Source: SAR324 cluster bacterium
Lineage (GTDB): Bacteria > SAR324 > NAC60-12
Assembly (NCBI GenBank): GCA_028281495.1
Contig: JANQJU010000001.1
Span: forward strand, 1 to 64,000
Reading direction: 5' to 3'
Length of the DNA stretch: 64,000 bases
The position numbers were made by a program, and so were the translations under genes. The notes under the pieces are model-generated. The model was not told where the DNA came from. It did not search any database and saw nothing but the letters and a program-made list of their open reading frames with translations. Positions 9,801 to 16,405 of this stretch are shown here, in pieces (the first letter of the stretch is position 1; every line of letters begins with the position of its first letter).

Positions 9801-10650
9801 CTTGCAAAAGCTGCAAAGGCAGCATCTTCAATTACAGGACACCCAAGGTCAGTTAGTGCATTCGGAAAAAATGGTGAGTCTTGGAGTCTTGGTGGCAGGT
9901 GTGGCGCATGAGGTAAACAACCCCATCAATTTCATTCATAGCGGAGTTCAAAATCTGCAACGGCGATTGAATCAGCTCCAGAATTTTCTATTTGAATTGG
10001 CAGGGCCGGATGCGGATGAGAAAATTCTGGAAGCCTTTCGATCTCGATTCGCGCCTATTTTTCAAAACCTGGGATCAATTATTGAAGGTTCCCAGCGAAT
10101 TTCTACAATCGTTCGAGATCTGAAATCTTTCTCTCGGTTGGACGAAGCCGAACAAAAGCGAGCGTCCGTGGTTCAGGGACTGAAATCTACGATCGGATTA
10201 GTGAAAATGAATTATCAGCAACAGGTAGAGTTTCGATGCGATTTCAAAGCGGAACCTGAAATCGAATGTTGGCCAGCACAACTCAATCAAGTTTTTATGA
10301 ATCTCATTATTAACGGTTGCCAAGCCATCGTTTCCAAGTATGAACTTCAAAAGGCAACTCAACCATTGCCTTTGCATATCAGCACGTATATTGATGATGA
10401 AACTTTGGTCATCCAATTTCGCGATACCGGATACGGTATTCCAGAAGAGATTCGACCTAAAATTTTTGATCCATTTTTTACGACCAAGCCGGTAGGTGAA
10501 GGAACTGGACTTGGACTTTCCATTTCCTTTGGAATAGTCGAGAAACACCACGGGCGTATCACAGTCGATTCACGGGAGGGAGAAGGTACCACTTTCACCG
10601 TCACGCTTCCTCTCTCCTCCGACCGGGTGCCTCATCGGATTTCCGCATAA
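6805..10650 (+). CDS. Large hybrid sensor kinase: dCache-HAMP-HisKA-HATPase-REC-linker-HisKA-HATPase
   Basis: 1281 residues. A membrane helix (about 9-27) is followed by a periplasmic region of about 265 residues resembling a double-Cache sensor, a second helix (LGGIVAAILFGTMILTIALL) and a HAMP domain. The first kinase core has H-box NTSHELRTPLNG (His near 396), N-box LNLVGNAIKF, and boxes DTGIGIP and GTGLGLFIT. A receiver follows with Asp near 740 (LLDLMMPRMNG) and Lys in LPKPFH. After a GAF-like linker and a coiled coil comes a second, NtrB-like kinase core: H-box GVAHEVNNPINF (His near 1035), and GTGLGLSISFG. Two transmitter cores in one chain are unusual. It begins 20 bp after the PotD-like gene and is followed 26 bp later by another kinase, so all three are probably one operon. 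Confidence 0.93.
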   Translation: MKLQNKILSILVPLVVFPLIGLGWIAYDRLQKTAQQTVLDQMNTLMNQMTLNVQSALHTSNANLQLFSGSNLVKNYLLASSADRYGLYQLPLLSLFASYNNAYPEYYEIRILLPDGYEEARFAATTHKNLQEEEGTTLYFQEMSAHDNPVYTTFFQNPDNQENAFLVSQKLLFVDPSIEDRTVDEPSLRGYLAITVRLDFMKQQVKENRIGQHGFIFFTDHTGRILFHPDDRRENTILPSALFQHLTQPSEVGKLYNTNYQGSAFIFRSQQLHPRLFLFAALPEEELTSESNKLGGIVAAILFGTMILTIALLLFLLNFLLIRPIQKLEQAAEAIGGGDLQVRVDIQSHDEIGALANQFNKMTQDLQISHQQRELAIEKLQKADKLKDEFLANTSHELRTPLNGIIGLSESLIDGAGGPLNEIQHQNILMMTQSAKRLANLVNDILDSSKIRHQQLQLSFRPVDIKSVIEFVLVLSKPLIGQKHVKLINAIPNDLPLASADEDRIQQILLNLVGNAIKFTDEGSITLRAWHEETNLWVSVSDTGIGIPTEIQPQVFQAFEQADGSNVRQYGGTGLGLFITRQLIELHGGQIHVESQVNKGSNFYFNLKLATDQSLPRTPVRFKEHSPSETPETLPWESENTTSSTTLMESPTPIPEPTNDWDSIVSQPSRADTKHSFITEDPSLLDGEMKTILIIDDEPVNVHVLQNQLHLHEFPTLVAGDGFQALEMLKTDTPDLILLDLMMPRMNGYEVCQIIRETHLPTELPIIMLTAKNQLTDVVHGLQVGANDYLPKPFHKEELLARIRLHLRLSSLNKALAYANARLEQLLGSARQISRSVDKLGCLVVTSNAILRQLHPSTTPEIQISFWEEEHTNGPGYVQCWLPTSMNPQEMLFTQKTWQDTFPLTFLPQTEAESLTQELVAMPQGSFVAKGKLLVPIWNKKQLLGHITIQGIEESQFTEEHQEFIDVLSQYLAIALENRNVIGDLEQKVNLRTQELEEALQKLQRQHLQLQDTQGQLVHSEKMVSLGVLVAGVAHEVNNPINFIHSGVQNLQRRLNQLQNFLFELAGPDADEKILEAFRSRFAPIFQNLGSIIEGSQRISTIVRDLKSFSRLDEAEQKRASVVQGLKSTIGLVKMNYQQQVEFRCDFKAEPEIECWPAQLNQVFMNLIINGCQAIVSKYELQKATQPLPLHISTYIDDETLVIQFRDTGYGIPEEIRPKIFDPFFTTKPVGEGTGLGLSISFGIVEKHHGRITVDSREGEGTTFTVTLPLSSDRVPHRISA

Positions 10651-10676
10651 CAAGCGAAGTAACATTATAGAGGGGT

Positions 10677-12269
10677 ATGACGGTATTCAACAAAAAGCAA
10701 CTTGAAGCGATTGAATCGAAGCAAGATTTCACCAAACGGCACATTGTACTTTTGGTCGACGACGAATCCCCTAGCCTTTTAAATCTTGCCGACCTCCTGA
10801 GTGACTATTACGACATCCTCTCTGCACAAAGCGGCTTAGAGGCACTCACTTTGATTCAAGCAATGGAGGCACCCGAAAATATCCATATGATCATCTCGGA
10901 TCAAAGGATGCCCCAAATGACTGGAGTGGAATTCTTAGAACAAACGCTTTCGATCATCCCCAGAACCATCCGCATCATTTTGACTGGTTTTGCTGAAGTC
11001 GAAAGTGTGATCGATTCGATCAACCGTTCCCAAATTTACCGATTCATTCTCAAGCCATTCGACCAGCATGACATGCTGCTTACCGTAAAACGAGCGTTGG
11101 AAGCGTATGATTTAGAAACCCAACTCCGACATTCCCAAAAAATGGAAGCAATCGGCACTCTCGCCGCGGGTATCGCCCATGATTTCAACAATATCCTCCA
11201 AAGCATGTTTCTTTCCCTTCAATTGTCGAGTCGTTCACTCCCCACCGAAAGTCCTATTAAAGAAAATTTAGACCTCGCTTTAACAGCAGGCTATCGTGCG
11301 CGAGATCTGATCCATCAAATTTTGACGTTCAGCCGTCAAGATACAGAGACGTTGCTCCCGGTTCACCTTTCTGAAATTCTGGAGGAAGCTTTGCAAATGA
11401 TGCGAGCTACGATCCCCAAAACCATCGAGATTCTTGAATACATCGATCCGACATGCAGCCCGATCTTGGGAAGCTCAACTCAACTCCATCAGGTGATTAT
11501 CAACCTGTGTACCAACGCCGCCTACGCGATGCGCGATATAGGCGGAAAACTGGAATTGAGGCTAGAGCCAGTTGAATTGGATGAACCCCAAAGCACTTCA
11601 CTGCAACTGAAAACCGGCTCGTATCTATATTTGCAGGTAAGCGACACAGGAGTCGGCATTGCCCCTGAGATTCAGCAACAAATTTTTGACCCCTTCTTTT
11701 CTACAAAACCCATTGGAGATGGAAGTGGCATTGGATTGTCAGTCGTAAAACGGATTGTGCAAGAACACTCAGGTGCTATTTTATTGCAAAGTGAACCTGG
11801 GCAAGGTTCAACCTTTCAACTCTATTTCCCGATCACACGATATTCTCACCAAATGGAAGTACCGGTGATCGACTTCCACCCTGATACTCAACGTACTATT
11901 CTATTCGTGGACGACGAAAGCAACGTTGTGGAGTTGGGCAAAGCAGCACTCGAAATGGAGGGTTACCACGTCATCCCATTCACCAACAGCGAAGAAGCTT
12001 TGGAATCCTTTCGTCGAAATCCCGATCAGTTCGATATCGTTTTAACAGACCAAATCATGCCCCAAATGACTGGATTGCAATTCGGCGAGCGACTTATAGA
12101 AATCAGACCGGATATTCCTATCATTTTGGCAACTGGTTACAGTGAATTGAAAGAAAAGAAAACGGATCAGTCCCTACTCGTGAAGGCACAATTGATTAAG
12201 CCTTTCGATTTGGACGAACTGGTGAAAGTCATTAGTTCCGTTTTGGAGCAAACCGAGCAGAAGTCCTAG
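10677..12269 (+). CDS. Soluble REC-HisKA-HATPase-REC hybrid kinase
   Basis: 530 residues with no membrane helix. The N-terminal receiver has Asp75 in IISDQRMPQMTG and Lys in LKPFDQ. The kinase core has H-box GIAHDFNNILQ (His168) and an ATPase domain with DTGVGIAP and GSGIGLSVVK. The C-terminal receiver has Asp458 (TDQIMPQMTG) and Lys in LIKPFDLDEL. The kinase core is of the NtrB/ZraS-like HDFNN type. A receiver at each end suggests it is an intermediate in a phosphorelay fed by the membrane kinase encoded 26 bp upstream. The GGGG-containing ribosome site lies just before the ATG at 10677. No output domain is present, so DNA binding or other outputs must lie elsewhere. Confidence 0.92.
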   Translation: MTVFNKKQLEAIESKQDFTKRHIVLLVDDESPSLLNLADLLSDYYDILSAQSGLEALTLIQAMEAPENIHMIISDQRMPQMTGVEFLEQTLSIIPRTIRIILTGFAEVESVIDSINRSQIYRFILKPFDQHDMLLTVKRALEAYDLETQLRHSQKMEAIGTLAAGIAHDFNNILQSMFLSLQLSSRSLPTESPIKENLDLALTAGYRARDLIHQILTFSRQDTETLLPVHLSEILEEALQMMRATIPKTIEILEYIDPTCSPILGSSTQLHQVIINLCTNAAYAMRDIGGKLELRLEPVELDEPQSTSLQLKTGSYLYLQVSDTGVGIAPEIQQQIFDPFFSTKPIGDGSGIGLSVVKRIVQEHSGAILLQSEPGQGSTFQLYFPITRYSHQMEVPVIDFHPDTQRTILFVDDESNVVELGKAALEMEGYHVIPFTNSEEALESFRRNPDQFDIVLTDQIMPQMTGLQFGERLIEIRPDIPIILATGYSELKEKKTDQSLLVKAQLIKPFDLDELVKVISSVLEQTEQKS

Positions 12270-12315
12270 ATCAGTTCCCATAGGCTGAAGTGGATCTGTG
12301 AGGTTTATCGAAGCT

Positions 12316-12413
12316 GCATGATTCTCATGCGATATCGTGCAATCAGTGAACTCATGCACGAAACATTGATGCAGATTCGGGCATAGCCAATCCAGTTTGC
12401 ATGATTTTCGTGC
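12316..12413. promoter_or_regulatory. Pair of 15-bp palindromes upstream of the divergent receiver gene
   Basis: Two near-identical dyads lie in the 306 bp gap before the gene at 12576. GCATGATTCTCATGC (12316-12330) is a perfect 6-bp inverted repeat around TTC. GCATGATTTTCGTGC (12399-12413) differs at three positions and has one mismatch in the arms. Their centres are 83 bp apart, roughly eight helical turns. They look like operators of a dimeric regulator. No regulator is identified. The remainder of the gap shows no gene and no clear terminator. Confidence 0.4.
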
Positions 12414-12575
12414 GTTTTATTCATTTTTTACTGAAAACCACCCATTCTCAAAAGTCTAACTAATTGTAATAGCAACGCTTTTTAAAATGGTGTGAATATT
12501 GCCTCTTAAGAAACTGGGTTTGTCCTCAATCGAGGAGACTGTCTTTGGCAATTATTCAGAGTAGGAGAGCACGCC

Positions 12576-13406
12576 ATGTTACAAGTAAACCTGTCAGTAC
12601 GTCCCCCAAAGCATATTGTTATACTCGATAGTGATCCGACTTTTTGTAATCTGATCCGAGAGGTTTTAACAATTCCTTATGTTTTTTCTCATGTGATGTT
12701 CATTGAGCCTGACACGTCAGATCTCAAATTCATCAAATCCTTAATCGATACGAGTATGGATTTGATTGTGATTGATTACCATCTCAGTGTAGAAGACCCG
12801 GTCTCGTTTGCAAACGCCCCCAGTGAAAATCTAAATCGCACGTTTAACTTGGTTAAGGATTATTGCCATTTAGGCATCCCAGTTGTGGTGTGGACCACCT
12901 TAGGGATGGAGAGCATTGTCCCGGAGCATCTAGAGTACTTCAATCAATACGGAGTGGATGTTTTGAAAAAACCGATGGGAAGTTTACGGCATCTGCGTTC
13001 TTGGTTGACTCAGAAGCTAGATATGCACTATGGGCATGTGCCTAATTATCAGATGCCGGAACCCAAAGTAGAACTCGATTCGGAGCACCTTCAACGTGCC
13101 AATCGGTTTGTGGAGAAGCATTATCGCACCTTCACTTACACGATTGATGCTAAAGGGTACACCGAGCTGCAGCCTCAACATGTGGAACACCTTTTACATC
13201 TGATTCAAGGAATCAATCAGCACCGGGAACAAGCTTTTGGCCCTGGTAACTTTATATTTCCGTCGATTGTGGTTTATGACCCTGCCATTCGAAAATCGCT
13301 TTCTTGGAGCGGGATCGACTTGCTTTGCAATGTAGTCTTATGTAACTCCAAGCCTACATTACCTTCACAATCAGCTTTTGCTCCCAGTTTGTTTGAAAAC
13401 GAGTAG
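12576..13406 (+). CDS. Divergent response-regulator-like protein with unknown C-terminal domain
   Basis: 276 residues. The first 150 or so follow a receiver fold: HIVILDSDP gives the acidic pair, LIVIDYHL carries a candidate phospho-acceptor at Asp67, VVVWTT occupies the Thr position, and VLKKPMG supplies the Lys. The C-terminal half (residues 160-276) matches no output domain I know and has no helix-turn-helix. It is preceded by GTAGGAGAG at good spacing. It follows the two-kinase operon after a 306 bp gap that contains the paired palindromes. A link to those kinases is likely from position, not from sequence. Confidence 0.7.
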   Translation: MLQVNLSVRPPKHIVILDSDPTFCNLIREVLTIPYVFSHVMFIEPDTSDLKFIKSLIDTSMDLIVIDYHLSVEDPVSFANAPSENLNRTFNLVKDYCHLGIPVVVWTTLGMESIVPEHLEYFNQYGVDVLKKPMGSLRHLRSWLTQKLDMHYGHVPNYQMPEPKVELDSEHLQRANRFVEKHYRTFTYTIDAKGYTELQPQHVEHLLHLIQGINQHREQAFGPGNFIFPSIVVYDPAIRKSLSWSGIDLLCNVVLCNSKPTLPSQSAFAPSLFENE

Positions 13407-13446
13407 CAAAACGGTTCCTTAGAAAGAAAGCCATTCGGGCCGTTGC

Positions 13447-13905
13447 ATGTTTGGACCAAAAACGACATCAGAAAAAGTTCTGTTGAAGTATATCTTGATC
13501 ACGCTTGTCCTATTTGCAGCGGCTCTCCTTCCTGTTCTCATCGTTCATAGGGGCCAACCTCTCAGCCGTTCCCACCAAATCAACCCCAATGCCTCTGACC
13601 GTGTGGAAAAGAGCCTTGCTCCTTTGACCCATCACGAAGATTGTCTGCGTCTCACTCCACAAATGACACTGAACTATTCCTTCCAAACCTCGGAAAACGT
13701 CCGCTTCGATATCCATCGTCATGAAGGCGCCACCACGTTTCACGACATAATCGAAAAAAACGTCAAGTCTCAAAAGGCTGAATTCCAGCCTCGATCTGCC
13801 GCTGCCTACTGTTTGATGTGGATGAATCCGTACGACCGTCCAATCGATTTGGAATACCAATTCGAAATTCGGAAAAAAGAGCCTCGCTCTGCACCCCAAG
13901 AGTGA
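13447..13905 (+). CDS. Small membrane-anchored hypothetical protein
   Basis: 152 residues. One N-terminal membrane segment (ILITLVLFAAALLPVLIV) is followed by a periplasmic domain of about 115 residues. That domain contains SFQTSENVRFDIHRHEG and ends in a stretch suggestive of beta structure (DLEYQFEIRKK). The pattern resembles small GOLD/emp24-like beta-sandwich domains seen in bacterial hypothetical proteins, but this is weak. It is convergent with the cytochrome-oxidase assembly genes. The reading frame is intact with plausible composition. Confidence 0.55.
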   Translation: MFGPKTTSEKVLLKYILITLVLFAAALLPVLIVHRGQPLSRSHQINPNASDRVEKSLAPLTHHEDCLRLTPQMTLNYSFQTSENVRFDIHRHEGATTFHDIIEKNVKSQKAEFQPRSAAAYCLMWMNPYDRPIDLEYQFEIRKKEPRSAPQE

Positions 13906-13954
13906 AAGCGAGAGTGGGGAGGGTATTTCGATAAACACAAAAGGATGCAACATT

Positions 13955-14377
13955 TCAGTCGAAATTCATCTGGTAAAGCATGATATACACCACGACACCA
14001 GTCACTGAAACGTACAGCCAGATTGGATAGGCCCATTTGACAATCTTGCGATGGGCTTCGATTTGATTCTTAAATGCTCGGTACAAAGCGATCAAAATCA
14101 AAGGCACCTGAACCATCGCCAAAATAATATGTGGAACCAAGACCACAAAATATACCACTCGAACCAGGCCCGTTCCCTGAAACGGCACTGAACCTACATT
14201 GAAGTGGTAAATCAAATAGCTAATGAGGAAAAGTGTGGATACTCCAAACGCAGCCAGCATAAACCTCTTGTGCAACGCTGCGTCTCGTCTTTTAATCGCC
14301 CAAAACCCCAGAAGGAGAAGGATCGTTGAAATGCTATTTAGAATAGCGTTAAGGGTAGGTAAATTAGTGAGTTCCAT
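13955..14377 (-). CDS. DUF420 membrane protein (CtaM/YozB-like oxidase assembly factor)
   Basis: 140 residues, four predicted membrane helices, with the family pattern ALHKRFMLAAF after helix one, YLIYHFNVGSVPF, LVPHIILAMVQVPLILIAL, and HRKIVKWAYPIWLYVSVTGVVVY. DUF420 members such as CtaM in Gram-positive bacteria are needed for maturation of heme A-type terminal oxidases. The start overlaps the end of ctaA by 14 nt, which couples the two genes and supports that role here. The conserved histidines in the helices may bind metal or heme. Confidence 0.85.
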   Translation of the reverse strand: MELTNLPTLNAILNSISTILLLLGFWAIKRRDAALHKRFMLAAFGVSTLFLISYLIYHFNVGSVPFQGTGLVRVVYFVVLVPHIILAMVQVPLILIALYRAFKNQIEAHRKIVKWAYPIWLYVSVTGVVVYIMLYQMNFD

Positions 14378-15383
14378 AAATCGATTTAACGATGGAAAAG
14401 CTAAGCAACCCTACAATTGAGGCTGCAATTGCAGTGTGCAACGCTGAGACAGGGACAGGAATTCGGTAGATGGCATTGGCAATACCCACCACCATTTCTA
14501 ATATAATTAAAGCGACAATTGCTTCACCCACCCGGCGGTAAACCACGTCAGAATGCCGAACTAGGGTTTTCCAAACCAGACCAATCAAAAATAAGCCCCC
14601 AAAAATTGCAATGACTCGATGAAGCATGTGAATCCACTCATTTTGGTATCGGGGCAAGAAATGGCCCTCTAGATCCTTCGGAATTGGTGCAAATTGAGTA
14701 CCCGCTACAGTTTCTCCTGCTAAGCTGAAGGAAAGAGGACTTCCCGCATGACATCCAGGAAACGCTTCGCAGGCATACCCCGAATAAGTGCTGCTATTCG
14801 CTCCTCCAGATATCAAAATTACAAAAAACAAAGCTAACGCACTCGCTTGCCACTTAGAAAAACGCGACCACTTGAAGACCAAAGTTTCTTTCATTTCTGG
14901 AGCTTTCTCTTTCCGATAGGCCATATAAGTGATGCCAACCAAGCATCCAAATAATAAATTTCCACCCACAAGATGTAATATCACCGTGGGCGGCCAAAGT
15001 TTCATAAGCACGGTTAGCCCCCCCAAAACTCCCTGAACCAAGACAAGCGCCAATATCGCTAGGCTGAGCCTCCGATATTCTTTGTTTTGGGGAAGTCGGT
15101 ACGCTAAAAAAACCATTCCAAGAATGAGAAGTCCAACCACGCCTGCGACAAAACGATGCCCCACTTCTAAAGCAATCTCAAAGCCAGGAGGTGGAAGAAT
15201 CTTTCCGTAACACAGGGGCCAATCTGGGCACGCCAGCCCAGCACCTTTGAGTCGGACAATTGCACCAAAGGCAATGAGGGGCCATGTCAATGCGGTGGTC
15301 AGCAGCGAAATCCAATAAAATGCTGTTGAACGAGACGTGCCACGAGATGTGATTTGAGATGTCGAAGTAACAGAGGTTTTCAT
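14364..15383 (-). CDS. ctaA: Heme A synthase, COX15/CtaA
   Basis: 339 residues from the ATG at 15383. The frame extends to a TTG at 15407, but no ribosome site favours it. Heme A synthase oxidises the heme O methyl group to a formyl group in the cytoplasmic membrane. Eight helices are visible with the four heme-ligand histidines: EVGHRFVAG, VILHLVGGN, HMLHRVIAIFGG and SALHTAIAA. Both extracytoplasmic cysteine pairs are present (ACPDWPLC and ACEAFPGC), which is typical of the CtaA type with disulfides on loops one and three. It is encoded between ctaB and the DUF420 gene, overlapping the latter. Together they indicate an aa3-type oxidase elsewhere in the genome. Confidence 0.95.
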   Translation of the reverse strand: MKTSVTSTSQITSRGTSRSTAFYWISLLTTALTWPLIAFGAIVRLKGAGLACPDWPLCYGKILPPPGFEIALEVGHRFVAGVVGLLILGMVFLAYRLPQNKEYRRLSLAILALVLVQGVLGGLTVLMKLWPPTVILHLVGGNLLFGCLVGITYMAYRKEKAPEMKETLVFKWSRFSKWQASALALFFVILISGGANSSTYSGYACEAFPGCHAGSPLSFSLAGETVAGTQFAPIPKDLEGHFLPRYQNEWIHMLHRVIAIFGGLFLIGLVWKTLVRHSDVVYRRVGEAIVALIILEMVVGIANAIYRIPVPVSALHTAIAASIVGLLSFSIVKSIYGTH

Positions 15384-15412
15384 AAGAGATTGAAACGTCG
15401 GATTCAAAAATA

Positions 15413-16372
15413 TTAAATTTTATCAATCACTAAGAGCGTAAGAAGGAAAGGAAGGTAAAAAATGGAAGCAAAAAACACACGGCGGGCATTTGCTTGAGTA
15501 CATTGTTTGAGAAAAAAGACGATAGGAATCATAAACCCTATACCCAATAGAATCGCGCTTCCGAGATAAACTGGGCCAGACTGCTGAATGAAATAAGGCA
15601 ATACACTCACAAACAAGAGTGCTCCCGCATTAAGCAGCATATGCCTGCCTGTGCGCTTTCCTGAGTCATCAGAAAGAGGAAGCATACGAAACCCCCCTTT
15701 TGCATAATCTTCTCGGTACATCCAAGCTATCGCAAAAAAATGAGGCATTTGCCAAAAAAACAGAATCCCAAAGATGGTCAATGCCTCCCAATCTAAATTG
15801 CCACGAGCAGCAGTCCATCCCATAACAGGTGGAATAGCTCCAGGGATCGCTCCGACCCATGTATTGAGTACAGTCTTTTGTTTCAAGGGAGTGTAAACAA
15901 AGAGATACGAACTCCAAGTCAGTAGCCCCATCGCAGCAGTCAGGGGATTGACAAACAGGTAAAGGTACCCCAATCCTAGCAACGAGATAAGAATTCCAAA
16001 ACCTAAGGCCTCCTGACCGCTCAATCGACCAGACGGGATCGGGCGATTGCGAGTCCGAAACATTTTGGCATCTAGCTTTCGCTCATACCACTGATTGAGA
16101 GCATTGGCTCCCGCTCCAACACATGCAGTTCCCAAAATTGTATTGAATAAAAATAGCAAATTAATGGCCTGAGATGCGGCTAAATAGTACCCTAACCCTG
16201 TTGTGATCAATACCAACGAAAGTAGACGTAACTTGCTCAATTCTGCAAAGTCTGTCCAACGGCTTTTCTCCATTGAAATGCTGGGATTTAATGACAAAGT
16301 TTTATTTTTCATACTTCGTTTATTCAAATAAATAGAGTGTGTTAGAAGTATTGAAGTAAAAATTTTATTCAT
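15413..16372 (-). CDS. ctaB: Protoheme IX farnesyltransferase, COX10/CtaB
   Basis: 319 residues in the longest frame. ATGs at 16312 and 16273 would remove a poorly conserved leader. It transfers a farnesyl group to protoheme to make heme O in the membrane. The UbiA-family aspartate-rich motif is the COX10 version, NALNQWYERKLDAKM followed by RTRNRPIPSG. The second polar motif is YTPLKQKT, and FFWQMPHFFAIAW is also characteristic. About nine membrane helices are seen. It lies 33 nt after mutL and just upstream of ctaA, so heme O and heme A synthesis are co-transcribed. Confidence 0.95.
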   Translation of the reverse strand: MNKIFTSILLTHSIYLNKRSMKNKTLSLNPSISMEKSRWTDFAELSKLRLLSLVLITTGLGYYLAASQAINLLFLFNTILGTACVGAGANALNQWYERKLDAKMFRTRNRPIPSGRLSGQEALGFGILISLLGLGYLYLFVNPLTAAMGLLTWSSYLFVYTPLKQKTVLNTWVGAIPGAIPPVMGWTAARGNLDWEALTIFGILFFWQMPHFFAIAWMYREDYAKGGFRMLPLSDDSGKRTGRHMLLNAGALLFVSVLPYFIQQSGPVYLGSAILLGIGFMIPIVFFLKQCTQANARRVFFASIFYLPFLLTLLVIDKI

Positions 16373-16405
16373 ATTTCCATGACCGAACGCCCCGTATTAC
16401 ACAAG

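Noticed and set aside
13510..13953. Reverse-strand 147-residue frame opposite the small membrane-anchored protein
   Set aside because: The plus-strand frame has a clear membrane anchor and beta-rich domain; the reverse frame has codon usage and composition of a shadow.
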